Origin: Pseudisothecium myosuroides
Taxonomy: Eukaryota > Streptophyta > Bryopsida > Hypnales > Lembophyllaceae
Length of the DNA stretch: 64,000 bases
Assembly (NCBI GenBank): GCA_951799445.1
Contig: OX637287.1
Location: 54,589,724 to 54,653,723 of the forward strand
Reading direction: 5' to 3'
Shown: in pieces, positions 1-11,528 of the stretch
Position numbering within the stretch: position 1 is the stretch's first letter
How the letters are laid out: every line of letters starts with the position of its first letter
Notes under the pieces: generated by a model
What the model saw: the letters and a program-made list of their open reading frames with translations, nothing else
The model's database searches: none
What the model was told of the DNA's origin: nothing
Position numbers and translations under genes: made by a program

Positions 1-799
1 CTACACTGCCTCATTGGGAACCACCGTTAATTATGTCCACAGAAAGGAGTGGTGGACAAGTGTCGTCACTGAAGAATGTGCCTTTCCCCGAACCAACCCC
101 GAACCAACCCCACACTAGGCAGGGAATGATCTCATTGCAGCCCCGGATGATGCTCGAAGATTCCACACAACTGAACAGATAGAACAGACTTTTAATCAAA
201 CAGCATCCAGCAAAAGACCAAAACTTAGGGCTCCCCTTCTTCTGAGGATTTGAGCTAATGGTTAATAAATCATAAAAAAATTGTCATTTTTAATGCATTG
301 AGTGAATATTAGAAAACAAAAAAAAACAAAAAAAACATTTTCAACCACAAATTATTTCCCTACACTAATGTGAGAATGTGTAGAAAAACAAATTCATGGC
401 CATTTGGATTTATAGATTGCATGATATAGACATTCAAAGTTATTGAAACAAAATTCACAACTTGCCTAACTGCTTGCCTTCTCTATTAGGCATCTTGTCC
501 AAGCTATCCCTAAACTTTAGAGCACTATAGATTTTGACCTGGGCACCTAATTTGGAAAAAATTGTATTTTTAGAAAGCTTGTAGAAATATGCACCTTTGG
601 TAAAAATTTCACTTTCATCCACTAGAAAATGTCTATGAATAAACCTCACTTGAGCATTTAGAAAGCTCCATGAGCTTATTGCCCATTAGGATTAAAAAGT
701 GTGCAGCTAAAAAGTGATTGATGAATGAATTTCAACGAAATAGTAGAGACAAAAAATGCACCCATTCAATCAAGAATGTGATCATTTTTAGTTGATCGT
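1..799. other. AT-rich spacer, no gene seen
   Basis: I see no coding region. The two short open frames on the minus strand have no recognisable composition or motif. Homopolymer A and T runs are frequent. Confidence 0.6.
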
Positions 800-1385
800 T
801 ACCATGGAAATTTGAAGAAAAAATTAGTTGTTAGTTGAAAGAAAATAAATTTCAAAGTTAGCCATGTCTAAAACTCGGTTTTGTTCAACATGATTTGGAA
901 ATACTTTATATTTTGTCAATTTTTTCTTAGAACTCCAAAAAAACTTCTTGTGTCTTGGCATGTTGTTATACATCATTTCAGATTATTGTACGCAAAAATT
1001 GAAGGAAACTGACATTTATAGAATTTTAAATTACTAACAATTTGACAAACATGCAAATGATATTGGTTCTCACAATATTTGAATTTTTTTTGGAATCAAG
1101 AGCATGAGATAGCATTAGCCACTGTAGAAAGAGTATAGGTTGCAATATGGACCATTGTTACATCTAAATGCCCTTGCATTTGAAATATTTGTTGAATTGG
1201 ACACGGGATTGGACAATGCATTCAATTTGTATTTCACAATCATATTATAATGCATTTTTTAATTCAATTTGTTGGTCCAAAGACTAGATTTCATGATGTA
1301 CATAATTGATCTAAAAAATACTAAAAATAAATAAATTGTCATTGTCAATTTCATGAAAAAATTAGAAATTGCCAAAAATCACACA
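800..1385 (+). repeat. Dispersed repeat C, copy 1
   Basis: This stretch resembles 36690-37255 closely and in the same orientation. Shared landmarks include TTTGAAGAAAAAATTAGTTG, the following TTTCAAAGTTAGCCATGTCT and the later GCATGRGATWGCATTAGCCA. The second copy lies inside a longer element that ends at 37709 with the AGGGGTTAA terminus of the TTAA family, so copy 1 may be the remnant of such an element. No coding content is visible. Confidence 0.6.
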
Positions 1386-2569
1386 GTTAGGACCAAGGTA
1401 GGTTTATAAGAGTGTGGTTTATAGTGCCTTGAGGAATTCTATTATGAAAATTCATAGAAATTAGATGCCTTACCATTCCTTTTTGAAATTAATCATTTTC
1501 AATTGCTAATATTGAAATTTTTAATTTCATTTTTTATTCAAAAAAGGTGCCTCCAACTATGCCAAATTGCTAAAATGGATGGTTTTAGGTGGTTCCACCT
1601 TAGTCATTTTGTCCACAATGGGAAAGTTTACCTTATATCCAAATTGGGGCCCATGACACTAGGGTTGCTATTCAATGAGTGTGTGAGCGTGAGCTTGTAA
1701 GCATACAATTTTTTAGGGTGAAGACCTATGACCAAGGATAGTGGGACCTATCCTCCTCAACATCTTGATTTCTCCAAATGAAGGGGGGCTTTGAGCTATA
1801 GAACTCAGAAGTCTCAAATTAATGACAAACCTCTTGAACAAGAGTTGGCTCTCGTTGAATTTGTGAAAAGAGAAATAATCATTTAAAGTATCAAGGGTTC
1901 AATTTGTCAAACAACATTTGTTTACACCACATCATCCAAATGTTATATAAAAAAATTTGTTCAATGTATTTAGTTTCTAAGATCACTGACTTTGGGCTCA
2001 GGACTCCAAATCAACAGCTTGGTAATCATAAGGTATAAGCTACAGCTACAAACGAGAATAAATAATTTGAAAATGAACTAGCATCAAAATTATTATTTTT
2101 AATTTGGTAACCTATACTTCAATTTCAAAATCACTAGCTTGGAACTCTTGACTTCCATCAACACCAACAAATTTTCCAAATCTAACAAAAGTTGATTGAA
2201 AGATAATCTAATTCTACTAACAAATGACCATGAATTGAAAATGAAATGGCATAATAATCAAAATTGTTTTTGATTTTGAGATCACAAAATTCAAGCACCT
2301 AGCTCCCATTGGTTTTGTAAGGAATCTAGATCTCAAACCTGGTGATTAAAAAAATAATCAAATGCTACAATTGAGAGCTGAATGAAAGAAGAAGAGTACA
2401 ATTTTTTTTCTTTTTTGATCATTGGCTACGTGGCTGGGAGATTCCATCGGCGACAAGAGTTCCCTCGAACAACCTAGCATGTGATTAAAAAAACAAAAAA
2501 ACTTTGTACAAGCATAGTCAAATTGAATCCAAGCTTTAAGGTTGTTCTATTGAGATTTAGATTTTTATG
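1386..2569. other. AT-rich spacer, no gene seen
   Basis: No open frame with protein-like composition. The 65-codon frame at 1503-1700 (+) has no recognisable features and lies in AT-rich sequence. No repeat unit is obvious here. Confidence 0.5.
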
Positions 2570-3480
2570 GTCACTCCCCTCTTGTTTCTTGGAACCTCTC
2601 GACGTTGAGAGATCCCAAGCAACAAGAGGGGAGTAATCAACCAAATGAACATTAGATCGAGATGGAAGACTTGGATCCCCCTAGGAGGTCCCACAAGAAG
2701 ACAATGATCAACTAATTGACAATTTGGTGCAACTAAGCTCATTTCTTATAAAAATAATTCCTTACAACTAAATATTTTCTTTTAAAATCTTAACAAGTAT
2801 GATTACCAACACATCAAGACAAAAGTGCATGTCTCCCCCTACTGGTCTCAAAAAGACCCATGCTGCTACAAGACAGTGATCAACAAAAATGCAATTTGGT
2901 GAAGCTAAGCTCTTTCCACACATAATGGATTCTTATCAATCAAATTAATTTTATTCCTAAAATCTAAACAAAACCACCTACCTGCAAATCAAGAGGGAAG
3001 TGCTAGTATACTCCCATTGATCTCGAGAAGACCCATGATGCTACAAGATAGTGATCAATTAAAATAAATTTAGTGTGACAAAGATTTTTAGATGTAAAAA
3101 TAATACTTCTTAGGGATTTTTTTCTAAAAATCTAATTAAGTCCAACAACAATACATCAAAAAAAATTTATTGGTGCCTTCCTATCGGCCTTGAGAAGACC
3201 CATGTTGGTATAGGATAGTGATCAATCAAAATGAAACTCAGTTTGATAAAGCTCTTTCCATAAATAATCAATTCCTCTTCTCCAAATTATCTTTTTTTTA
3301 AATCGATTATATCTACCAACCTGCACATCAAGACTGAAGGGTTGGTTTCTTCTATCGGCCTCAAGATGTACTAAGCCGCAAGAGGACAGTGATCAACAAA
3401 AATGAAAGTCGTGTGGCTAAGCTCGTTCCATACAAAATGAATTCCTATCAACCAAATTATTTTATTGGAAATCTAAACAA
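2570..3480. repeat. Degenerate tandem array, unit about 170 bp, about five units
   Basis: The landmark GACCCATGNTGNTAYARGAYAGTGATCA recurs near 2855, 3030 and 3197, with more diverged versions near 2690 and 3364. Each unit continues with a RGCTMAGCTCNTTYC stretch and an AT-rich tail ending in ATCTAAACAA or similar. Spacing is roughly 165-175 bp. Units have diverged visibly, so the array is old. Nothing protein-coding is seen. The unit length is in the range typical of plant satellites, but five units do not make a centromere. Confidence 0.75.
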
Positions 3481-4394
3481 TTTTGTTACTTCTACAAACT
3501 AAATCTAGAAGAAGACAAGTTCATACATTCTTCAAGCTTCAACTTCAATGAAGTAAAATGCTTGCTTAATAGTTCTAGTATCATCATGATCATTCAAAAT
3601 GAAAATGTTGATTGTACCGAGAATGTCGGAATTATTGATGTTCTTTAACTCTAAGACAAGAAGATTGCATTTTGAATTTACAAATGTAGCTTCCTAAATA
3701 GCAGTCATTTTTGGAGGAAAACAATGTCATTCAAATTTATACTCATTATAATTGTATTTTTAGTTATATTTGTTTTATGCACCTATATTGTTTGTAGACA
3801 ATATTGAATTCTATGCTTCCCAAATTCTAAAATACAAAAAAATCCTAAACTTTTGTATTCATTCAAGAATCACGTGATAATAAGTCCACCATAATAGGTT
3901 CCAAATTTTACTAGAAATAGTAAAATTTGACCATTTTTTGATAAAGTCTATTTTAAAAAAATTTATTGAATTTTTTTGTTGTTTTTTGGGAATTTTGTAC
4001 TTAGTACTTACAGAATGCCCGCTCAACCCTATTAGGCTTGCACTCGCAAGCTCACATCCTAGTGTTGTTGCCCATGACATTGGTGTCTAAGATCTTGCAT
4101 GTGTGTGTGCCCTTTGAGGAAATCAACGTGAAGTAGATATTCATTGTGTTTGTGGTGCAAGATGATGTTCATGACATCTCGCATTGGTCCTCTTGAGGCC
4201 GATCTCTCAAGCATCTGGAGTTTACAAAAATGTAGGTAATCACGAGGTATCCTTGCGCGCAGAATAACAAAAACATCTGCACTTCTTTGTCCACATTGTG
4301 TAACGGTTTCAATGTGACATGCTTGTGTTTTTTTGCAAGGCTATGAATATGGGAATCATCATGACAATGAAAAATAATTTATTGAAAATTGCAC
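3481..4394. other. Spacer, no gene seen
   Basis: AT-rich sequence with no supported coding region. A patch near 4080-4300 is somewhat less AT-rich but has stops in all frames over useful lengths. Confidence 0.5.
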
Positions 4395-4660
4395 GACGTT
4401 ACACCCGTTTCACGAAGTGACACTAGCAAGGTGAAAACGCAAAAATTTTACCCTTGGGGAAAATGCAACATTTTTTATTTTTCTCACATTTATTCTTTTG
4501 CAAATTCCAAATTTATATTTGCAAGCACAGGCCCTAAATTAACTAGGGGTGGGTGGGTGAAGAACATAGGACTAACATGGCACAAAATATGGGACTTTTT
4601 TTTTACATTTATCCCCCAATTCTTATGTTTTCACCATGTTGGTCCCACTTCGTAGGATTG
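4395..4660 (+). mobile_element. Family D element (~250 bp), diverged copy
   Basis: The core reads like the other family D copies: a stretch similar to TTTGAATTCATATTTGCAA, then GGCCCYAAATTARCTAGG, then CACAAAATATGGGACTTTTT. The outer parts contain CGAAGTG near the left end and its counterpart CCCACTTCG near the right end, matching the first terminal type of the family. No protein is encoded. Confidence 0.6.
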
Positions 4661-5136
4661 GTTTTACATCCTAGCCTACTTGAAAATTGATTTCAAACTG
4701 ATAGAATGTTTTTAACACTTTCTATGGAATTTTTCCACTTGACCAACACACAATAATTTCTTCTCATTTTTTGTCCTATAACTAAGATGCACTTTAAATG
4801 ACTTGCAAGCCACAATGCGACATGGGATAAATTACTATTGTTATACCTCTTTCGATCTAGTGCCACATGACGAATGGAGCCTCTTTGAACTTCTTACCAA
4901 TTTGAATATAGAATCTCTTTGGCATTAGCATGAACATAGATGGCTAAAATAGAACATCAATGCTTGTCAAACCCTCTGGGCATTTACACCCTCATGGAGG
5001 ATAAAAATTGAAGAAAGCACTCTGGAGTTATTTTGACCCCTTAGTATAAGTAGGGTTTAGGATGTAGGTACATTGAACTTGCAACTGTGGATATTTTCAT
5101 TTCAAATTTTTTGGGACAATGCACTTGAATAAGCTA

Positions 5137-6070
5137 ACCCTTAAAGTCCCAAAGTCTCTATGGGGGACTTTTGAGATTTTAGATAGGCTTGTATGATCTC
5201 AATTTTTGGCATGATTTTTTGAAGCTTTTAAAAAAAACAAGATATAAAATTAGCTTTCCAAAATTATAATTTTTATTTCAATTAGTACCTTGGGAGCAAA
5301 AGTTACGCCAAAAAGATTAAGTCCAAAAAACATCTCAAGGGGCAATCTAGAAAAAACCACAAAAAATTGAATTTTTTTTAATTTTTAATTTTTTTTCTCG
5401 AAGATTATATTTTTGTCTACATTTGAAGCTTTGATTCATTCTACATGGACTAGTGATGAAAAAGTTATGGACAATCTTTAAATTTCGGGCAATCTAAGCA
5501 TCTTCTTGAAAAATTAACTTACAAACGTCATTTTTGAATTCATTTTTTATAATTTAAAAAAAAAATGTTAGACAAGGTTAAGTTTGCTCACTAAAACAAT
5601 CTCACCACTGGAATTGTTGTTTTTCAATTCCATCTTAAAGCTAATAATAGTTTAGTTTTTCCTTCAATCTTAAACCTACATCTACTTAACAATTTCTTAA
5701 TGAGTGAAAATTAAGTGTTTTTTTATTGAATGTTTTTTTTTAGATTTTCAACTCAATTCTTTAATGTAAAAAATTAGAAAATCAAAATTAATGGTGCAGA
5801 AATTTTAAGTTGAGATGATTCAAAGCCAAAAAGTCTAATCAAGCTAGGTACAAAAAAACTTTTTACTCCACTTTAAATGCATATATCTTGCAATATGTGT
5901 GGTCAATGTTTCTAAAATTTCTACCACACGTTTATTTACTAGTTTAGTGCAAGATCCTATGGTTAAATATGCCAAAAAATCCAACAATTTTAAAAGCTTG
6001 TTGCTCTTTGCAATAGAAATGGCAATTTTGAGTGTTTTTTTGATGGTAAAAAGGCCTTGGGACTTCAAGG
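5137..6070 (+). mobile_element. TTAA-family element, degenerate copy (first of three in a row)
   Basis: The left end reads TAACCCTTAAAGTCCC and is followed by a small hairpin around GGGGGAC, as in better-preserved copies. The right end carries the family's CAATTTTGAGTGTTTTTTTG and GGCCTTGGGACTTCAAGGAT, a decayed form of GGTCCTTTAGGGGTTAA. The interior matches the copies at 7111-8043 and 58578. The short open frames inside are not protein-like. Confidence 0.6.
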
Positions 6071-6100
6071 ATAAACCAAAGGATCCTACGATTGGATTTG

Positions 6101-7018
6101 TTAATCCCTAAAGGACTAACTTGCTATTATTAGCAACATATAAATTTTGGGCAAGTACGTGTGACTGGAGATTTTCATATTCTAGGCTGAATTTTTAATA
6201 GAAGAAGGGGAGAAAGAATATCTTTCATATGCACTTAATTTCATGACATTTGGAAATAGGAGTCAAAAGTTATGGCCTAATATGTTACTTTTTTTTCGTA
6301 ATTGGGCAATCCGCGCAAATTTTAAAAAATCACTTTTTTGAAAAACAAAAATTTGAAATTGGTTTTCTAGATTTATATATACACGGAAAGCTTTGAATAA
6401 TTCCATTTTGATCAATGAGTCAAAAGTTATGAGGAATTTTAGTTTGCAGGTAGTTATGGATTCCCTACTCCTAAATAAACTTTGAAGTCGTTTATTTCAC
6501 TCAATTTTCAATATTTTTTGAAAAAAATAAAACCACAAGATGTAGATTGTTTATTACAACATTGCAACCATTGGGATTGACATTTTTCAATTCTATAATT
6601 AAACTCATAACAATTTTGTATTTTGAATCATTCTCTATTTTTTCCTACTTACTATTTTTTTCCTATATGTTGTACAATTCCAAATGATTTGAAAGTTTTT
6701 AAGCATGTAGCCAACTTGTTTAGAAAAAAGGATTCAAAGAAGCATCACGATTTTGGACATTTTTCATACAAATGTGACCTTGTGAAGTGCAGCTACCCTA
6801 TTTTTCGCAAGGCCAAAAAAATGATTTTCAGGAATTTGAATGCTTATATCTTGCAATTCATATGGTGGAAATTTCTGAAATTTTTACCACGAGTTCTCAA
6901 ATCAGCATACTACGGTTGCATGTGTCTAAAAAAAGTTTTTTTGTCAAAAGTTTGTACTAAAAATTGCAGTTTTTGAATGTTTTTGGTGAAAACATAGTTA
7001 TGGAACTTTGGGGGGGTA
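6101..7018 (+). mobile_element. TTAA-family element, subtype matching 48665-49577
   Basis: It starts TTAATCCCTAAAGGACT. It is the reverse complement of the element at 48665-49577 over most of its length, with landmarks GATTTATATATACACGG, AGATGTAGATTGTTTATTAC and TTTTTGGTGAAAACATAG. The right end is decayed to GGAACTTTGGGGGGGTAAA. It has the same orientation as its neighbours at 5137 and 7111. No coding content. Confidence 0.7.
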
Positions 7019-7110
7019 AAAAATAAATATTGATGAAGATTTTGACCTTGCTTTGGGGACAAATATTTTGAAGCCCTTTTGAGCCTTTCAACATGAAAGA
7101 ACTTTTGGGG

Positions 7111-8043
7111 TTAACCCCTAAAGGACCATTGTCCCCTCGGGGGACAAATGGGAATTCGGGCATGTACCTTTTTGGTGTTTTACTTTGCCTGATTTTTTGA
7201 AACTTTTTGTGAACGTGAAGAATTGAAAGAGGTACGTGGCGGAAAAAAAAAATTTGAAATCGGACCTTCAAGCGAGAAGTTATGCCATTTCTTGGAATGC
7301 GTGGGGACGCGGGGCAGCAAAAAAGATTTGCAAAATTTTGAATTTTTTTTTTAAATATTTTTTTTCTCATAGATTATATTTTTGTCTATCTGGAAAGCTT
7401 TGATTGATTTCATTTGGATTTTTTATGAGGAAGTTATGGACATTCTTGTTTTTCGGGCAGTTAGAGCATCTTCTTGAAAAAAATAACTTGTAGGATTCAT
7501 TTCGGAATGCAATTTTTGTAATTTTTCATTATTTTTTTTTTGTAATGGTTTAGTTTACTTGCTAGAACAATCTCACCATTAGGATTAGTGCATTTTAATT
7601 CCATCTAAAATATATTAATATTTTAGATTTTTCTTCTATCTTGTACCTACTTCTACTTAACAATTTTTTTAAGAATGATAATTAGGTTTTTTTGAATCTC
7701 ATTTTTTTTTCCTAGACTCTCAACTCATTTCTCCACTATAAAGATTTAAAGCTCAAAACGCTGTAGTGCAAAAATTTTAAGTTAAAAATGTTTAAAGTCA
7801 AAAAATCTGGTCCCGCAATGTGCTGAAAAACTTGTTTTTTCCACTTTAAACGCAGATATCTTGCAATCTGTGCGGTCAAAAATTCTGAAATTTTTTCCAC
7901 ACATTCTTATACCAATTATGTGTAGGATCCTACGGTTAGATGTGGAAAAAAAACAATTTTAATTTTTTTTAAAATTTTGCTATAGAAATGGCAGTTTTGA
8001 GTGTTTTTTGGCAAAAAAAAGGCCTTGGTCCTTTAGGGGTTAA
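7111..8043 (+). mobile_element. TTAA-family element, well preserved
   Basis: It is bounded by TTAA at 7111-7114 and 8040-8043. The left terminus CCCCTAAAGGACC mirrors the right terminus GGTCCTTTAGGGG. Just inside the left end is a hairpin, TTGTCCCC-TCG-GGGGACAA. Its total length is 933 bp. The interior matches 38742-39688 (same strand) and 61673-62603 (opposite strand). The longest open frame inside (minus strand, 137 codons) shows no transposase-like features, so the element looks non-autonomous. Confidence 0.85.
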
Positions 8044-8751
8044 ATCAGCAACCTTGAAGCATGGAATGCTTAGGCTCTCATTGGTTGCCTCCAAGATCTC
8101 TTCAACTCCCATTGGTTGCTCCTTATAGGATGATTGTAGCCGAGTTTTGGGTGATACAGTAAGTAGGCATTCCAGGTCAAAAACTGGGTGGCAGAGAACA
8201 GACTGAAGGAGGCCGGTGGAATTGTGTATGGCTACGTTCAATTTGTATAGACAGGCTTTTGAATAGCACCCTATAATAAGTCCCACTTTCACGTCTTTGC
8301 TGTAGATGTAGCGAAAGGTCAAAGAGCCAAACAAATATTTTATTAATAATTCGAATTGCAGCACTCATGCACAAGCGTAAAACTCGCAAAAAAGGGATGA
8401 AAAGTAGGGCGATAAGTGGCCAGGAACTGAACTCTTTGAGGAAATTTGTACTCTCTTTAAATCTTTATTTTTTATTTTTTATTTTTTGAACCAAACGGAC
8501 CTTGATTCTTTTTTGGAACCCTTCTCTTTTGTGCTTGGCATGTGGCAACCAGGGCTTTTTTTTTGCACTGTAGATGAACAGTGGAGTCCCTCTGTGGCCT
8601 CCGTTTGTTGGTGATTTGGAGGGAGCCAGGCACAATGGTGGAAATCTGTGAGAGGAAGTGGGAATCTAGCGAAATTTAGCCAGAAAAAAAAAAGCCCTGG
8701 TGGCAGCCAATGCTCAAGAACTTGGGATTTCGTCTAGGTTGCAGGCACGGC
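8044..8751. other. Spacer, no gene seen
   Basis: Two overlapping minus-strand open frames (7969-8389) cross the end of the transposon at 8043, which argues against a gene. Nothing else is recognised. Confidence 0.5.
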
Positions 8752-9013
8752 AGGACACTAAATCCTCCATTAGAAGTGAGACCAACAAGGTGAATTTTGT
8801 GTTTTCCACGGGTAAAAATAAAAAAAAGCCCCTATTTTGAGCCGCATCAAGGATTTGTTATACACCTCCCCTAGTTGATTAGCGGCCTCTGATTGCAAAT
8901 ATGAATTCAGAATTTGCAAAAAAAATCATATGTGACAAATAAAAAATTCCTGCGTTTTGCCCAGGGATAAATTTGGCCCACAGGACCACTTCGAATGGAG
9001 GATTTAGTGTCCT
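8752..9013 (-). mobile_element. Family D element with AGGACACTAAATCC ends
   Basis: Near-perfect terminal inverted repeats: AGGACACTAAATCCTCCATT at the left and its complement at the right, extending into GAAGTG. The core, read on the minus strand, is AATTCATATTTGCAATCAGA followed by the CCTAATCAACTAGGGGAGGT region and CTCAAAATAGGGGC. I could not fix a target duplication. No coding content. Confidence 0.8.
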
Positions 9014-9261
9014 CCCATTCAGGCCAAGAATCTGGCTCCAGTCAAACAGGAGGATTCCTATTCATTTGCGGTGGGTGAACAATGTTATTTTTCCTTCCGT
9101 AGTGGGGTCATGTGAAAGGGAATTTCAGAATGGAGTGACGTGACTTCATTCACCCCGGGATCATACTGATAATTACCGTTTGGTGATTCTTAAGACTTGG
9201 TCTTCCAAGTCATAACTTAGTTTTACTACGTCGAAATGGTTGTTTGGTATGGTTCAACTTC

Positions 9262-9999
9262 TGAAGGATGAAGGCCTTTTTTCTTGCCAAAAAACACTCA
9301 AAACTGCCATTTTCATAGCAAAGAGTAAAAAAAATTTTTTTTTTTAAATTTTTTTTTTTTTGCACATTTAATAGTGGGATCTTACACCTAACTAGTATGG
9401 GAATGTGTGGAAAAAAATTCAAATTTTTAGGCTGCATAGATTGCAAGATATTTGTGTTAAAAGTGATAAAGAAAAAACAAGTTTTTCAACACAGTGCGGG
9501 ACTAGAGTTTTTGACTTTGAACATTTTTAACTTCAAATTTTTGCACTACAGAGTTTTGAGCTTTAAATATTTGTAGTGGAGAATTAAGTTGAGAGTTTGG
9601 AGGAATTTTTTTTCCAAAAAGACATTATTTCTATTCTTTAAAAAATTGCTAAGTAGAAGTAGGTACGAGATAGAAGGAAAATCTAAAATATTGACCCTTA
9701 AACGCCGAAGGGGTGACCTTCAAAATCATCCTTTTGTATTATTGTGTGAATCAATAGCTTCCAAAATTGCAAAAGTATCCATTGCAAGTCAAAGAACTGT
9801 AGAAGATCTTCCCTTTCCACATCAAATTTTGAGGATGAGTAGTTGCACTTCTGTCCAATACAATTTGATTCCATATCATCCATCGGACACAAAACATCCG
9901 CTTCGGCGTTCAAGGGTTTAGAATTAATCTTTCAAATGGGATTGAAATGCACTAATCCCAATGGTGAGATTGTTTTAGCAAACAAACTAAACCATGTGG
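9262..9999 (-). mobile_element. TTAA-family element, truncated and interrupted
   Basis: Read on the minus strand this matches 7111-8043 and 38742-39688. The outer terminus at 9262 is decayed (CTGAAGGATGAAGGCC for CCTAAAGGACCAAGGCC). Homology runs to 9694, is broken by a 222-bp insertion (9695-9916), and resumes to about 9999 with CACTAATCCCAATGGTGAGA. The distal end is missing. Confidence 0.7.
9695..9916 (+). mobile_element. Family B mini-element nested in a TTAA element
   Basis: Terminal inverted repeats CCCTTAAACGCCGAAG and CTTCGGCGTTCAAGGG bound a 222-bp unit. The flanks are TTGA and TTTA. The host element's sister copies read ATATTAATAT at this point, so the target was probably TTAA. A diverged second copy lies at 38336-38570, sharing GAAGGGGTGACC and GTGTGAATCATTGGCTT-like sequence. 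Non-coding. Confidence 0.7.
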
Positions 10000-10082
10000 A
10001 ACTTCCCTTACGTACCCTAGTATTTGGTGGAACTAAATCCTCCATTCTCTATTAACTTCGAGCTTCAGAGACGTCAGTCTCT

Positions 10083-10474
10083 ACTCTAGGGGTAGTCACA
10101 CCTCCTCCGACCCTGCAATAGTTCTCGGAGATTGGACGCGTGGCGCTGTCTGCGCACGTTTCTGTGGCTTGCGGAGCTCTCAACCTCCGAGGTTGAGCAA
10201 GTGCCGTTCTCCTCCTCCGAAGGTGAAGAAACATCCTCGAAGAAAAAATTTCTCGAGAAATTTTCAGTTTCATTAGTTGTGTGTGGCTTGCGGAGCTCCC
10301 ATCCACCTTTGCAAGTAACAGATTCTCTAAGAATTGCTTCAAACAGGAAAAAGGGGCGTCACACCTCCTTCACGTGGAACAGCTAGCCATTGGATCCTCG
10401 TTTCTCTCTCTCGTATTTCTCCGACTTCATAGATTTGTGTTTCTCGGAGAAGGCGTGACAACCCCTACTAGAGT
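10083..10474. mobile_element. Possible GC-richer inverted-repeat element
   Basis: ACTCTAGGGGTAGTCACACC at the left is mirrored, with small gaps, by GGCGTGACAACCCCTACTAGAGT-type sequence at the right. The interior has duplicated GTGGCTTGCGGAGCTC blocks. Part of the right arm resembles 42121-42170. No target duplication was found and the boundaries are uncertain. The overlapping open frames on both strands have no recognisable product. Confidence 0.35.
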
Positions 10475-10825
10475 GGGGATCATCCATTAGCTTATCCTGA
10501 GAAAGGCCAACTAAGCAGGATCCCCGGGGTGCCCTGATTTTTTCCAACAGTAGACCGCCACACGGCTTCCCAGCACTGGCGCCATTCCGGAGGGAAGGAG
10601 TTCGGTTGGCTACTAAGATTCGCCCCTCCACCAACCCGCTGCCTAGTGCCCCGGACGGATGGATGTGGGAATGACGAGAACCGGGCGGACCGACCGGACC
10701 GAAATCTGGCTCCAGTCAGGGCCTCAGGGGCATCTGGCTGGTCTGCCGGGGTCAGGTTCCAACAGAATGAACATTCCACCTACAGTACAGGGCCTACTTG
10801 GCCTCCTATTCCAAGTAACAAATAG

Positions 10826-11089
10826 AGGACCCTAAATCCTCCATTCGAAGTGGGCCCTGCGGGCCAAATTTACCCCTGGGAAAATGCAGGATTTTTTTTT
10901 TTTTTTTCACACAAATTTTTGTTGGCAAATTTGAATTCATATTTGTGATCAGAGACCCCAAATTAGTTGGGAGAGGTCTACAACATACCCTAGACACGGC
11001 TCAAAATAGGGAGCCTTTTTTTATTTTTATCCCCTGGAAACATAAAATTCACCCTGCTGGTCCCACTTCGATTGGAGGATTTAGTGTAC
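10826..11089 (+). mobile_element. Family D element with AGGACNCTAAATCC ends
   Basis: The left end AGGACCCTAAATCCTCCATT is followed by CGAAGTGGGCCC. The right end mirrors it (CCCACTTCGATTGGAGGATT then TAGTGTAC). The core on the plus strand reads AATTTGAATTCATATTTGTG, then CCCCAAATTAGTTGGGAGAG, then GGCTCAAAATAGGGAGCC. Confidence 0.8.
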
Positions 11090-11365
11090 TGCATAACAAA
11101 ATCCATGGATTACAGACAGTAGTCCAATGGAATCTGGCCCCCTAGATTGGAATATAATCTACTCCATGGACTAGTCTTCGTCCGCTCATCACTGTTCACA
11201 GTAAAGCTTAAGTTAATTTATTTACAGTCCTGGCTTTCTCATTTCGATGAGCATCCTATCAGTAGTGAGGAGCCCGATTCCTGAATCCAGAACGACGGTG
11301 GCATTGGAGGCTTACTGCATCCCAGCCCATCTCACGACGGACTCCGTCCATTCCCTGCAGGCAGC

Positions 11366-11490
11366 ACATAAGCTACACAAAATAGTGAAATTAGGTTGCC
11401 CCACACTAATTTCTCATATCTAACACTTTCAGACATGGTCAACTATAGTTTGGGGCAACCTAATTTCACTATTTTGTGTAGAACTTATGT
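11366..11490. repeat. Long near-perfect hairpin (possible MITE or small-RNA precursor)
   Basis: Two arms of about 40 bp face each other across a loop of about 43 bp. The left arm contains ACACAAAATAGTGAAATTAG then GTTGCCCCA; the right arm is its complement with a two-base difference near the base. No diagnostic terminal motif or target duplication is clear. Confidence 0.75.
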
Positions 11491-11528
11491 TAGCTAAATT
11501 TCAACGAATTTGGCAACCAAGCCGGATA

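Noticed and set aside
2570..3480. CRISPR-like repeat array
   Set aside because: Units are about 170 bp, diverged along their length and without a constant repeat/variable spacer pattern; the DNA is eukaryotic nuclear.
6957..7370. 137-codon minus-strand open frame
   Set aside because: It spans the junction between two transposons and is Phe/Lys-rich from homopolymer runs.
10492..10779. 95-codon minus-strand open frame in a GC-rich patch
   Set aside because: Composition-driven, overlapped by another frame, and no motif found.
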